From: an uncultured Clostridia bacterium | GTDB lineage: Bacteria > Bacillota > Clostridia > TANB77 > CAG-508 | Length of the DNA: 64,000 nucleotides | Direction: 5' to 3' | Assembly: GCA_944392945.1 (NCBI GenBank) | Contig: CALXYJ010000001.1 | Span: forward strand, 1 to 64,000 | Shown: piece by piece, positions 54,973-63,793 of the stretch | Layout: each line of letters opens with the position of its first letter | How positions within the stretch are numbered: the stretch's first letter is position 1 | The notes under the pieces: generated by a model | What the model saw: the letters and a program-made list of their open reading frames with translations, nothing else | Database searches by the model: none | Told to the model about the DNA's origin: nothing | Translations under genes and position numbers: made by a program

Positions 54973-55671
54973 TTAAATTTTCATTAATTTTACTACTACA
55001 TATTGTTTAGAAGTTTCAACTACGATTTTAATAGAAAAATTATTTGTGTTTTTAAATTTAAAATCTACACTACCATATGCAACAGCAGCATCATGTCCTT
55101 CTTTTACATATGGAACGGTATTGCTATGTTCATGTCGTTCAACAATTTGCAAAGAAGGAACTTTTTGTACAGCATTATATAAGGTAGAGCTTATTTGACA
55201 ATTTCCTCCACCATAGCCTTTAATTTTATTACCATCTGAATCATAGATATCTGCTTCTTCATAACCTTTCTCTGGGGTAGAACGACCAACAGTTTTAGTA
55301 AAAGAAAAAGTTTCGTTTGCTTTAACAATTGTTCCATTTAGTGTGTTAGATGTAATTTCAAGATTTTTTTGCCTTGCAGAATCTTTTGAATATATTCTTG
55401 TAGAAAATTCAGATAGTAATTTTTCCGAAGAAGTAGATTGGGTAGTAGTATTATTTTCAGTAATTGTATTTGTTGTATCATTTGCAATGATATTGTTAGA
55501 AGCTATATTATTTATATTAATTGAATTTTCTGTATTAATATTTTCTATACTATAAGATGTTCTATTAACATCTATAGTATTAACCTCTGTAGATTCATTA
55601 TCTTTACTACAGCCAGAAAAACAGATCATTGTAAATAATATAAGGAAAAATATAATAATTTTCTTTTTCAT
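54973..55671 (-). CDS. VanW family lipoprotein
   Basis: 232 aa. Lipoprotein signal peptide with lipobox FSGC (Cys21), a Thr/Asn-rich spacer, then a VanW domain (FSTRIYSKDSARQKNLEIT...NETFSFTKTVGRSTPEKGYEEA, GGGNCQISSTLYNAV, HSNTVPYVKEGHDAAVAYGSVDFKFKN). VanW-like domains are common in clostridial surface proteins and are linked to cell-wall metabolism; exact function unknown. It is 17 bp upstream of the DacF-like gene on the minus strand, so the two wall proteins are probably one operon. Confidence 0.9.
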   Translation of the reverse strand: MKKKIIIFFLILFTMICFSGCSKDNESTEVNTIDVNRTSYSIENINTENSININNIASNNIIANDTTNTITENNTTTQSTSSEKLLSEFSTRIYSKDSARQKNLEITSNTLNGTIVKANETFSFTKTVGRSTPEKGYEEADIYDSDGNKIKGYGGGNCQISSTLYNAVQKVPSLQIVERHEHSNTVPYVKEGHDAAVAYGSVDFKFKNTNNFSIKIVVETSKQYVVVKLMKI

Positions 55672-55745
55672 AAATAAATCACCTTATATTATTTTTTACA
55701 AAAACAGTAAAAAGATACCAAGTAGCTTAACAAAAGTGAAAAATA

Positions 55746-55773
55746 TTGACAAAAAGATAAAATATAGTATAAT
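55746..55773 (+). promoter_or_regulatory. Promoter of the small membrane protein gene
   Basis: TTGACA (55746-55751), 16-bp spacer, TATAAT (55768-55773): full consensus in both hexamers. Confidence 0.8.
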
Positions 55774-55805
55774 AGAACTATGAGCAAAAGAAAGGAGATG
55801 CCCAA

Positions 55806-55970
55806 ATGCTAGCTAAATATTGGAAGAGAATTGGTTTAATAATATTAGTAATAGCTTGTTTATTTAACATAATGATTAAGTTAGTAAATAAAACATCATT
55901 AAAAGAAGAATTAGAGACATCTGGGCAGTATATATTAGAAAAAGAACAATCAAATACTACAAATGAATAA
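55806..55970 (+). CDS. Small membrane protein, unknown
   Basis: 54 aa. AAAGGAG lies 8 bases before the ATG and a full-consensus promoter is 33 bp upstream, so it is clearly a gene despite its size. One hydrophobic helix (residues about 9-25, GLIILVIACLFNIMI) after a basic N-terminus, then a polar Glu-rich tail. It is predicted to be a single-pass membrane protein with the tail outside by the positive-inside rule. I do not recognise it. It is followed by rpmE, which has its own promoter. Confidence 0.75.
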   Translation: MLAKYWKRIGLIILVIACLFNIMIKLVNKTSLKEELETSGQYILEKEQSNTTNE

Positions 55971-55987
55971 AAATAGAAAATTAAGGC

Positions 55988-56016
55988 TTGAAAAAAAAAT
56001 AAATATATGATATGAT
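55988..56016 (+). promoter_or_regulatory. rpmE promoter
   Basis: TTGAAA (55988-55993), 17-bp spacer, TATGAT (56011-56016). Confidence 0.6.
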
Positions 56017-56058
56017 AATATACAGCATTTTACGAATAAAAGGAAGAGGTGAACATAA

Positions 56059-56259
56059 ATGAAAGAAGGAATACATCCAAAATATACAGCTGCAACAATT
56101 ACATGTGCTTGTGGTAATGTAATAGAAACAAATTCAACAAAAGAATCAATAAAAGTTGATGTTTGCTCAAAATGTCATCCATTCTGGACAGGTAATTTAA
56201 GAAAAGATACAACAGGTGGTAGAGCAGATAAATTTAAGAAAAAATATGGAATTCAATAA
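56059..56259 (+). CDS. rpmE: 50S ribosomal protein L31
   Basis: 66 aa, zinc-binding (C+) form: cysteines in CACG and [10 protein letters not shown]. The [10 protein letters not shown]-terminus and [11 protein letters not shown]-terminus are standard for type A L31. GGAAGAGGTG precedes the ATG. Together with the zinc form of L32 (26350) this suggests the organism uses zinc-type ribosomal proteins here; a non-zinc paralogue, if any, is not in the window. Confidence 0.97.
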   Translation: MKEGIHPKYTAATITCACGNVIETNSTKESIKVDVCSKCHPFWTGNLRKDTTGGRADKFKKKYGIQ

Positions 56260-56340
56260 GATATTTAAGAAAATTATAATATTATAATTTTCTTTTTTCT
56301 ATTATTTTTAAGAATAAATTAGAATTTTAATACAAATATA

Positions 56341-56380
56341 AAAAGCGAACTTAAATTTTACTTTAAGTTCGCTTTTTATA
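56341..56380 (+). terminator. rpmE terminator
   Basis: AAAAGCGAACTTAAA / TTTAAGTTCGCTTTT with a T-rich tail. A weaker A+T-only hairpin (AAATTATAAT/ATTATAATTT) precedes it near 56270-56292. Confidence 0.85.
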
Positions 56381-56487
56381 TTAAAAATAAATCATGTAAA
56401 TATTAACTAATAAATAAACCTAAAGATAAATTCTACTTGAAAAAATAGCGTAAATAATATAGAATATAGGGGCTAGGAGGATTAAAA

Positions 56488-57891
56488 GTGAAAGAAATAG
56501 AAGAACAAAAAAAATATATAGCAGAGGTAAGTAAGTTAAATGATAATGCAAACCTAAAATATTGCATATTAACAATGGGATGTCAATTAAATGAAAATGA
56601 TTCAGAAAAATTATGTGGTATTTTAGAGGAGATGGGATATACAAGGACAGACAATTTTGAAGAATCAGACATAGCGATCTTTAATACATGTTGTGTAAGA
56701 GAAAATGCAGAAGATAAATTATTTGGAAAATTGGGAGAATTAAAAAGAATTAAAGAGAAAAATGGAACAATTATAGCTATTGGTGGCTGTATGATGCAAG
56801 AAAAACACATTACAGATAAATTAAAACAAAGCTATCCATATGTAGACATAATATTTGGAACTCATACATTATATAGATTTCCAGAAGATTTATTTAAAGT
56901 TCTAAAAAACAGGGAAAAAGTTCAAGATGTTATAGATATAGATGGAAAAATTTATGAGGGATTACCAATAAAAAGAGATAGTAATATAAAGGCATCTGTA
57001 ACAATAATGAATGGATGTAATAATTTTTGTACATATTGTATTGTGCCATATGTAAGAGGAAGAGAAAGAAGTAGGAAACCAAGAGATATAATAAATGAAA
57101 TAAAAGATTTAGCAAAAGAAGGATATAAAGAAATAACATTATTAGGACAAAATGTAAATTCATATTTAAGAGTAGAAAAAGAGAAAAATATAGAATTTGA
57201 AGAATATGAAGGCGTAAATTCTTTTGCTACATTATTAAGAGCTGTAAACAAAATAGATGGTATAGAAAGAATAAGATTTGTATCACCACATCCAAAAGAT
57301 TTTACAGATGATGTAATTGAAGCTATAGCAGACTGTAAAAAGGTGTGTAAATTAATTCATTTACCTCTACAATCAGGGAATACAAAAGTATTAAAAGAGA
57401 TGAATAGAAAATATACTAAAGAACAATACTTAAATTTAGTAGAAAAAATGAAAAATAAAATACCAAATTTAACATTGTCAACTGATATAATAGTTGGATT
57501 TCCAGGGGAAACAGACGAAGAATTTGAAGATACATTGGATGTAGTAAGAAAGGTAAGGTTTGAGCAGGTATATATGTTTATTTATTCTAGAAGAGTTGGA
57601 ACTCCTGGAGATAGAATGCCAAACCAAATTCCAGAAGAAATAAAACATAAAAGATTTGATAGATTAAAAGAATTGGTAGAAAGTCAAATAGAGGAAAATA
57701 ATCAAAAATATGTTGGTACAATTCAAAAAGTCTTGGTAGAAGGCACAAGCAAAAATAATCCTAATATGCTTACTGGAAGAACTGATAGCAATAAGGTTGT
57801 AATATTTGAAGGTAGTAAAGATTTAATAAATAAAATAATAGATCTAAAAATTGTTTCAGAGCATATGTGGTATTTAAAAGGAGAAAAGTAA
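56488..57891 (+). CDS. miaB: tRNA-2-methylthio-N6-isopentenyladenosine37 synthase MiaB
   Basis: Radical SAM methylthiotransferase acting on A37 of tRNAs that read UNN codons. 467 aa starting at GTG 56488, preceded by AGGAGG. N-terminal UPF0004 domain with cluster cysteines in TMGCQLNENDSE, NTCCVREN and GGCMMQEK; radical SAM Cys motif CNNFCTYCIVPYVRGRERSR (about residues 170-190); C-terminal TRAM domain. MiaB rather than MtaB or RimO is indicated by the IVPYVRGRERSR motif and the linkage to mutS. The next gene starts 1 bp after the stop. Confidence 0.95.
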   Translation: MKEIEEQKKYIAEVSKLNDNANLKYCILTMGCQLNENDSEKLCGILEEMGYTRTDNFEESDIAIFNTCCVRENAEDKLFGKLGELKRIKEKNGTIIAIGGCMMQEKHITDKLKQSYPYVDIIFGTHTLYRFPEDLFKVLKNREKVQDVIDIDGKIYEGLPIKRDSNIKASVTIMNGCNNFCTYCIVPYVRGRERSRKPRDIINEIKDLAKEGYKEITLLGQNVNSYLRVEKEKNIEFEEYEGVNSFATLLRAVNKIDGIERIRFVSPHPKDFTDDVIEAIADCKKVCKLIHLPLQSGNTKVLKEMNRKYTKEQYLNLVEKMKNKIPNLTLSTDIIVGFPGETDEEFEDTLDVVRKVRFEQVYMFIYSRRVGTPGDRMPNQIPEEIKHKRFDRLKELVESQIEENNQKYVGTIQKVLVEGTSKNNPNMLTGRTDSNKVVIFEGSKDLINKIIDLKIVSEHMWYLKGEK

Positions 57892-57892
57892 A

Positions 57893-58792
57893 ATGAAAGA
57901 ACAATTTGATGCAATGTTTTTGGATGTCATTAACGGAAAATCTATACGTGAGTGTGAGAAGATTTATGGGATAAATAGAAATACTTTTGTTACAATGTGT
58001 AAAGAAATATTTCCAGAAGGTTCAGAAAAAAGAAAGAAATTAGAAATGGTTTTATCACATAGTAAAAGTGAGCATCAACAAAAAAGAATAGATGAGAAAA
58101 AATTAGCAGAAGCAATAAAAGGCCTTTGTATAGGATCTGTTAAAACAATGGAAGAAGCCAAAGAGCTTGTTGTAGAAAAAGGAGATAAAATAGATCTACA
58201 AACTTTTAGGGAAAGAGTAGTTGATTTTATCAATCATACAGAAGATGAAGATTTAAGAAGAAAATATATAGAGTATGAAGCAAAAAAGCATCCTGATTAC
58301 TCTAATATAAACTTTAAAGCTTTGTTTGTAGAGATGGTTGCATTAGAAGCAAGTCAAACAGATATGTCTAGAACATACGGAATTCCTAGAAGAACAATAA
58401 GTAGAGAATTAGAAAAATTAAAAGGAGATAAAAAATACAATATATTATATTCTATTGCTAAGGAACAATCTAAAAGAATTATGCAAAGGGAAAATGAAAA
58501 ATCAAAAAGATCACTTTTTAATGCTTTAGAAAGAACTTTAATTGATAAAACTTTAGAAGAATTTGACGAAGGAGAAATAATTATTTCTGGTGCTAAAACA
58601 GAAGCAGAGAAAAAATTTGAGAAGGCAAAAAAATTATTGGATGATGTATCAGCACTAGATGTAACGCAAAAAGAGGCAGCAGATTTATTAGGAGTATCAG
58701 TTAGTTCTATTAGAAGAGCTGGCAAAACTTTAAAGTCATATCAACAAATGAGAAAAAATGAAAATCCAGATGAAGATGAAGTAAATAGATAA
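57893..58792 (+). CDS. Hypothetical protein with three helix-turn-helix motifs
   Basis: 299 aa, soluble, strongly charged. I do not recognise a family, but three helix-turn-helix-like segments are visible: SIRECEKIYGINRNTFVTMC (residues about 17-36), ASQTDMSRTYGIPRRTISRE (about 153-172) and TQKEAADLLGVSVSSIRRAG (about 258-277). They are joined by helical linkers, and the layout suggests a modular DNA-binding protein or a diverged recombination-type regulator. It lies between miaB (1 bp) and mutS (23 bp) in an apparent operon, so it may be expressed with mismatch repair. No enzymatic motif is seen. Confidence 0.75.
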   Translation: MKEQFDAMFLDVINGKSIRECEKIYGINRNTFVTMCKEIFPEGSEKRKKLEMVLSHSKSEHQQKRIDEKKLAEAIKGLCIGSVKTMEEAKELVVEKGDKIDLQTFRERVVDFINHTEDEDLRRKYIEYEAKKHPDYSNINFKALFVEMVALEASQTDMSRTYGIPRRTISRELEKLKGDKKYNILYSIAKEQSKRIMQRENEKSKRSLFNALERTLIDKTLEEFDEGEIIISGAKTEAEKKFEKAKKLLDDVSALDVTQKEAADLLGVSVSSIRRAGKTLKSYQQMRKNENPDEDEVNR

Positions 58793-58815
58793 AGTAAGAA
58801 AGGTAAGGAATATAA

Positions 58816-61428
58816 ATGGCAGAATATTCACCAATGATGCAAAGATATCTTGAAACAAAAGAAGAATATAAAGATTGTATACTTTTTTATAGACTGGGTG
58901 ACTTTTATGAAATGTTCTTTGATGATGCAATAACAGTATCTAGAGAACTTGAGTTAACATTAACTGGAAAGGATTGTGGACAAGAAGAAAGAGCGCCTAT
59001 GTGTGGGGTTCCACATCATGCAGCAGAAATTTATATTTCTAAATTAATTGCAAAAGGCTATAAAGTAGCAATTTGTGAACAATTAGAAGATCCAAAGACT
59101 GCAAAGGGAATTGTAAAAAGAGGAGTAATTCGTGTTGTTACACCAGGTACAGTAATAGAATCTAATATGTTAGAAGAAAAGAAAAATAATTATATAATGT
59201 CAATAGTAAAAAAAGGAATTTATTATGGAATTGCTGTATGTGATGTAACTACAGGAGATTTTTATAGCACGGAAATAAAAGAAAATAATAATTTCCCATT
59301 AGTTTTAGACGAAATTGCTAGATATTCACCTGCAGAATTAGTTGTAAATAGCATGATGTATGATAGTACAGAAGAGATAAATAAGATAAAAGAAAGATTT
59401 GAAATATATTTTACAAAGTTTAATGATAAGTTCTTTTCAGAAGATGTTAGTAAAATAACCGAGAACTATAATTTAGTAGATAATGATGAAAATCCAATAA
59501 AAGATATAGATAAAAGACTTTTTTCAGTAGCAAGTATAAATGCATTAGTAGAATATTTAAAACAAACCCAAAAAACAAGTTTAGAGCATATAAATAAAAT
59601 AATTATGTATCAAACTACACGATATATGTCACTAGATATAAATGCAAGAAGAAATCTAGAATTAACCGAAAAAATGAGGGATAAAAGCAAAAAAGGTACA
59701 CTTTTATGGGTGTTGGATCAGACTTCTACCTCAATGGGAGGAAGACATTTAAGAAGATGGATAAATGATCCTCTGATAGAAGTTTCTGAAATTAATAAAA
59801 GATTAAATGCAGTTAAGGAATTAAAAGAAAATGTAATGCTTAGAGGAGATATAATAGAGAGCTTAAAAAAGGTATATGATATAGAAAGATTAGCAGGAAA
59901 AATATCATATGGAAATGCTAATGGTAGGGATATGATATCTTTAAAAAATTCTTTATCAAAATTACCAGAGGTTAAATCAGTATTACAAAATACAAATTCT
60001 GATATGTTACAAGAATTATATAATAATCTAGATGAGCTTAAAGATATTTATGAATTAATAGATAAATCAATAGTAGAAGATCCACCAATGACTGTTAAAG
60101 AAGGTGGACTAATAAAGATGGGATATAATGAAGAAATAGATAAATTAAAAACAGCAACTACAGAAGGAAAAAATTGGCTAATACAATTAGAAGCTACAGA
60201 AAGAGAAAAAACAGGAATAAAAAATCTAAAAGTTGGATTTAACAAAGTATTTGGTTATTATATCGAAGTTACTAAATCAAATTTTGGACAGGTGCCAGAT
60301 AGATATATAAGAAAGCAGACTTTGACAAATTGTGAAAGATACATAACAGAAGAGTTAAAAGAATTAGAAAACCAAATATTAGGTGCAGAAGATAAAGTTA
60401 TAAATCTAGAATATGAAGCTTTTACAGCAATTAGACAAGAAATAGCTAAAAATGTAAAGAGACTCCAAAAATCAGCTATGATAATTGCGACATTAGATGT
60501 ACTCTGCTCATTTGCAACAGTTGCAGATGATATGAATTATTGCATGCCTATAGTGGATAATGGTGGAGTAATCGAAATAAAAGAAGGCAGACATCCAGTA
60601 ATAGAGAAAATGCTTCCAACAGGAAGTTTTATAGATAATGATACATATTTAGATAATGATGAAAATAGATTGTCAATTATAACAGGACCAAATATGGCTG
60701 GAAAATCTACATACATGAGACAAGTTGCATTAATAACTTTAATGGCTCAAATAGGAAGCTTTGTTCCTGCAACAGAAGCTCATATTGGGGTTGTAGACAA
60801 AATTTTTACAAGAGTTGGTGCATCAGATGACTTAAGTATGGGCCAAAGTACTTTTATGGTAGAAATGATGGAGGTTGCAGATATTTTAAAAGAAGCAACA
60901 AAAAATAGTTTGGTAATATTAGATGAAATTGGTAGAGGAACTTCTACATATGATGGTTTATCAATTGCGTGGGCGGTTGCGGAATATATTTCTGATAAAA
61001 CTAAATGTGGAGCTAAAACATTATTTGCAACACATTATCATGAATTAATAGAATTGGAAGATAAACTAGAAGGAGTAAAGAATTATTCTGTAGCAGTAAA
61101 GGAAAAAGGTGAAGATGTTATTTTCTTAAGAAAAATTGTCAGAGGAGGAACTGATGAAAGCTATGGAGTTCATGTTGCTCGCTTGGCTGGTGTTCCAAAG
61201 GAAGTATTAAAAAGAGCAAACGAAATTCTAAGAAGCTTAGAAAGAAAAAGCATTTTAGGTAGTAAGAAAATGGAAAAGGAAAATAAACAAGTTCAGTCAG
61301 GACAACTTGATTTATACAATTACAAGTTAGCAGAAATTGCACAAGAATTAGATAAAATAGATTTAAATACATTAACACCAATAGATGCATTAAATACATT
61401 AATGAAAATAAAAGAAAAAATGCAATAA
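58816..61428 (+). CDS. mutS: DNA mismatch repair protein MutS
   Basis: 870 aa, full length. Mismatch-recognition domain with the phenylalanine/glutamate signature FYRLGDFYEMF (G-D-F-Y-E-M), connector, core and clamp domains. ATPase: Walker A GPNMAGKSTYMRQ, FMVEMMEVADIL, VILDEIGRGTSTYDG and ATHYHEL. C-terminal helix-turn-helix dimerisation segment. It follows the HTH protein; mutL, commonly adjacent in other clostridia, is not next to it here. Weak terminator downstream. Confidence 0.98.
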   Translation: MAEYSPMMQRYLETKEEYKDCILFYRLGDFYEMFFDDAITVSRELELTLTGKDCGQEERAPMCGVPHHAAEIYISKLIAKGYKVAICEQLEDPKTAKGIVKRGVIRVVTPGTVIESNMLEEKKNNYIMSIVKKGIYYGIAVCDVTTGDFYSTEIKENNNFPLVLDEIARYSPAELVVNSMMYDSTEEINKIKERFEIYFTKFNDKFFSEDVSKITENYNLVDNDENPIKDIDKRLFSVASINALVEYLKQTQKTSLEHINKIIMYQTTRYMSLDINARRNLELTEKMRDKSKKGTLLWVLDQTSTSMGGRHLRRWINDPLIEVSEINKRLNAVKELKENVMLRGDIIESLKKVYDIERLAGKISYGNANGRDMISLKNSLSKLPEVKSVLQNTNSDMLQELYNNLDELKDIYELIDKSIVEDPPMTVKEGGLIKMGYNEEIDKLKTATTEGKNWLIQLEATEREKTGIKNLKVGFNKVFGYYIEVTKSNFGQVPDRYIRKQTLTNCERYITEELKELENQILGAEDKVINLEYEAFTAIRQEIAKNVKRLQKSAMIIATLDVLCSFATVADDMNYCMPIVDNGGVIEIKEGRHPVIEKMLPTGSFIDNDTYLDNDENRLSIITGPNMAGKSTYMRQVALITLMAQIGSFVPATEAHIGVVDKIFTRVGASDDLSMGQSTFMVEMMEVADILKEATKNSLVILDEIGRGTSTYDGLSIAWAVAEYISDKTKCGAKTLFATHYHELIELEDKLEGVKNYSVAVKEKGEDVIFLRKIVRGGTDESYGVHVARLAGVPKEVLKRANEILRSLERKSILGSKKMEKENKQVQSGQLDLYNYKLAEIAQELDKIDLNTLTPIDALNTLMKIKEKMQ

Positions 61429-61438
61429 TGATACAGTT

Positions 61439-61470
61439 AAAGGATGCACAATTTAAAGTGCATCTTTTAT
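61439..61470 (+). terminator. mutS terminator
   Basis: GATGCAC / GTGCATC (61443-61449, 61458-61464) followed by TTTTAT; the loop is small and the T run short. Confidence 0.65.
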
Positions 61471-61484
61471 AATAGGAGGAAAAA

Positions 61485-62183
61485 ATGTACGACGCTTTTA
61501 GTAGAGAAGAAAGATTGATTGGAAAAGAAAATGTAGAAAAATTAAATAAATCAAAAGTTGCAGTATTTGGAATTGGTGGAGTAGGTTCATTCGTAGTAGA
61601 AGGATTAGCCAGAGCAGGGGTTGGAAATTTTCTATTAGTAGATAATGACACAATAGATACTACAAATATAAATAGACAGATACATGCAAATATTAATACT
61701 GTGGGAAAAAATAAAGTAGATGTAATGAAAGAAAGGATTTTAAGTATAAATCCAGAAGTAAAAGTAGAAACATCTACAGAATTTTTTATGCCGGGAAGTA
61801 ATCTAATAGACAATTCCTTAGATTATATAGTAGATGCAATAGATACAGTGACTGGAAAAATAGAATTAGTATGTAAGGCAAATGCATATAGAATTCCAAT
61901 AATTTCTGCAATGGGAACAGGAAATAAATTAGATCCAACAAAATTTGAAGTAAGCGATATTTATAAGACTTCAGTATGTCCACTTGCCAAAGTAATGAGA
62001 AAAGAATTACGCTTAAGAGGAATATCAAAATTAAAAGTAGTTTATTCAAAAGAAGAGCCTATAAAACCAAATGATGGAGATTATAAAACTCCTTCAAGTA
62101 TATCTTTTGTGCCTTCTGTTGCTGGTTTAATTATAGCTGGAGAAGTTGTGAAAGATATTATATTTAATGTGAATTTTAGGTAG
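61485..62183 (+). CDS. tcdA: tRNA threonylcarbamoyladenosine dehydratase (TcdA/CsdL-like, ThiF superfamily)
   Basis: 232-aa E1-like enzyme predicted to cyclise t6A37 in tRNAs to ct6A using ATP. N-terminal FSREERLIGKENVEKLNKSKVAVFGIGGVGSFVVEGLARAGVG gives the nucleotide-binding loop; DNDTIDTTNINRQIHA and YIVDAIDTVTGKIELV are family marks. HesA/MoeB-like proteins are alternatives, but length and the PSSISFVPSVAG C-terminus fit TcdA. AGGAGG precedes the ATG. Confidence 0.9.
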   Translation: MYDAFSREERLIGKENVEKLNKSKVAVFGIGGVGSFVVEGLARAGVGNFLLVDNDTIDTTNINRQIHANINTVGKNKVDVMKERILSINPEVKVETSTEFFMPGSNLIDNSLDYIVDAIDTVTGKIELVCKANAYRIPIISAMGTGNKLDPTKFEVSDIYKTSVCPLAKVMRKELRLRGISKLKVVYSKEEPIKPNDGDYKTPSSISFVPSVAGLIIAGEVVKDIIFNVNFR

Positions 62184-62211
62184 ATTAACTTTGTTATACA
62201 TAAAAAATGGA

Positions 62212-62237
62212 TTTTATATCAAAAATATGATATAAAA
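62212..62237. repeat. Perfect inverted repeat before the Nudix gene
   Basis: TTTTATATCA (62212-62221) and TGATATAAAA (62228-62237) around a 6-base loop, followed by more A. It lies 31 bp before the next start. It could be an operator or a hairpin ending the tcdA transcript on the minus-strand side; the A+T-only stem is weak as RNA. Confidence 0.5.
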
Positions 62238-62267
62238 AAATATAGAAAAAATGCAAAGGAAGAATTT

Positions 62268-62702
62268 ATGGAAAAAATAGGTATAGGAGTAGGAATAATA
62301 ATAAAAAATAAAGAAAATAAAATATTAATGTTACTTAGAAATGATGATGAAAAAAAAGCAGATTCTGACATGAGATTAGAAGGTACATGGACACTTCCAA
62401 GTGGTAAAGTAAAATTTGGAGAAACAATAGAAGAGGCAGGAATTAGAAAAACAAAACAAGAGAGCAATTTAGATGTAAGCAAAATAAAAGTAATTTGCGT
62501 ACAAAATGATGTAAATAAATATGCACAATATGCGACATTTGGATTAATTGCAGAAGAATATTCAGGAGATATAAAACTACCAAAAACGGAAGAACTTATA
62601 AAATATGAATGGTTTGCAATAAATGACATGCCAGAAAATACTTGTATTCCAACAAAAAAAATAATAGAGAAATACTTAAATAAAAAATTTTATAATGGAT
62701 AG
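62268..62702 (+). CDS. Nudix hydrolase-fold protein with a degenerate Nudix box
   Basis: 144 aa, complete Nudix fold (GIGVGIIIKNKENKILMLLR..., WTLPSGKVKFGETIEEAG). The Nudix box should read Gx5Ex7REUxEExGU; here it is G-KVKFG-E-TIEEAGI-RKTKQESNL. The first catalytic Glu after Arg is Lys, the first of the EE pair is Gln and the final Gly is Asn, so only one metal-binding Glu of the helix remains. The protein may bind a nucleotide without hydrolysing it, or use other residues. AAGGAAG precedes the ATG. Confidence 0.85.
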   Translation: MEKIGIGVGIIIKNKENKILMLLRNDDEKKADSDMRLEGTWTLPSGKVKFGETIEEAGIRKTKQESNLDVSKIKVICVQNDVNKYAQYATFGLIAEEYSGDIKLPKTEELIKYEWFAINDMPENTCIPTKKIIEKYLNKKFYNG

Positions 62703-62743
62703 GAATTAGAGGACAGCACTAAAATTCCTTTTAGGAGGTAAAA

Positions 62744-63238
62744 ATGAAAGTTATAAGCAAACAAAGAAATAGTAAAATGTGCGCAATATGCGGAATGGAC
62801 AATAAATATGGTGTACATGCACAATTTTATAATATGGAAGACGGAAGTGTAATGACAAAATTTAGATATAGAGAAGAGCATCAAAGCTATCCAGGAAGAG
62901 TGCATGGTGGATTAATAACTGCAATGTTAGATGAAATGGGATTAAGAGCATTATGGGCTAAAGAAGGTAATGAGGAAGAATTTGGAGTAACTATGTCATT
63001 AGATACCAAATATAGAAAGCCAGTACCATATAATACAGATTTAATAGGAAAAGGTGTAGTTGTAAAGAATAATAACAAATTTTTAGTTGTAGACTCAGAA
63101 ATTATGGATTTAGAAGGAAATGTACTCGCAAATGGAACTATAAAATATATAAAATTAGATACAAATAAAATAACTGAAAATGTAGAAATGCATGAAGAAA
63201 TGTGCTACCTAATAGAAGATGATGTAAAAGAAATATAG
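62744..63238 (+). CDS. PaaI-like hotdog-fold thioesterase
   Basis: 164 aa. The N-terminal CAICGMDNKYGVHAQFY region and the core SYPGRVHGGLITAMLDEMG (HGG catalytic-type motif) followed by TKYRKPVPYNTDLIGKG are typical of PaaI/YbgC-type acyl-CoA thioesterases. The CxxC at the start (CAIC) occurs in a clostridial subgroup. Substrate unknown. AGGAGG precedes the ATG, and the next gene follows after 49 bp. Confidence 0.85.
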   Translation: MKVISKQRNSKMCAICGMDNKYGVHAQFYNMEDGSVMTKFRYREEHQSYPGRVHGGLITAMLDEMGLRALWAKEGNEEEFGVTMSLDTKYRKPVPYNTDLIGKGVVVKNNNKFLVVDSEIMDLEGNVLANGTIKYIKLDTNKITENVEMHEEMCYLIEDDVKEI

Positions 63239-63287
63239 GGATTTAGTAGATGGTCTTAAAAATCCATATAAATGGGAGACGTATAGG

Positions 63288-63752
63288 GTGGATATATTAG
63301 ATGTCTTAAATAAATTAAATATAAAATATGATATAAAAGAGCATAAAGCAGTATATACTGTTGAAGAAATGCAAGAAATATTTTTAGACCTAGAAGGTAT
63401 TGGATGTAAAAATTTATTTTTACAAGATGTAAAGAAAAAATTGTTTTTGTACATTTTTCCAGAGTATAAAAGAGCAGACTTAAAGATGTTACCAGGCAAA
63501 ATAAATAGTAAAAGATTATCTTTCGCAAATGAAAATGATTTACAAATATATTTAGGGTTAATTCCAGGAGCTGTAACTCCACTAGGAATAATAAATGATA
63601 AAGAGCAAAAAGTAACAGTAGTGCTTGATAAGGAATTAAAAAATAACAAAGTATTAATTCATCCAAATAGAAATACAGCGACAATTTCTATAAAATATGA
63701 TGATTTAATTAAATTTATAAAATATTGTGGAAACTTTTTTATAGAGATTTAG
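63288..63752 (+). CDS. YbaK/ProX-type aminoacyl-tRNA deacylase domain protein
   Basis: 154 aa starting at GTG 63288 (GGGAG about 10 bases upstream). The sequence [69 protein letters not shown] and [14 protein letters not shown] matches stand-alone prolyl-tRNA editing proteins (ProXp-ala/PrdX), which clear mischarged Ala-tRNA-Pro. Its stop codon lies in the arm of the hairpin at 63746-63777. Confidence 0.88.
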   Translation: MDILDVLNKLNIKYDIKEHKAVYTVEEMQEIFLDLEGIGCKNLFLQDVKKKLFLYIFPEYKRADLKMLPGKINSKRLSFANENDLQIYLGLIPGAVTPLGIINDKEQKVTVVLDKELKNNKVLIHPNRNTATISIKYDDLIKFIKYCGNFFIEI

Positions 63753-63777
63753 GAATTTTAAGGACTGTTCCTAAATC
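63746..63777. terminator. Hairpin at the end of the deacylase gene
   Basis: GATTTAGGAA / TTCCTAAATC perfect 10-bp stem (63746-63755, 63768-63777) with loop TTTTAAGGACTG and no T tail. It includes the stop codon of the preceding gene and lies 16 bp before the next start, so it is more likely a processing or attenuation hairpin than a full terminator. Confidence 0.5.
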
Positions 63778-63793
63778 CCTATTAGGAGGAAAA

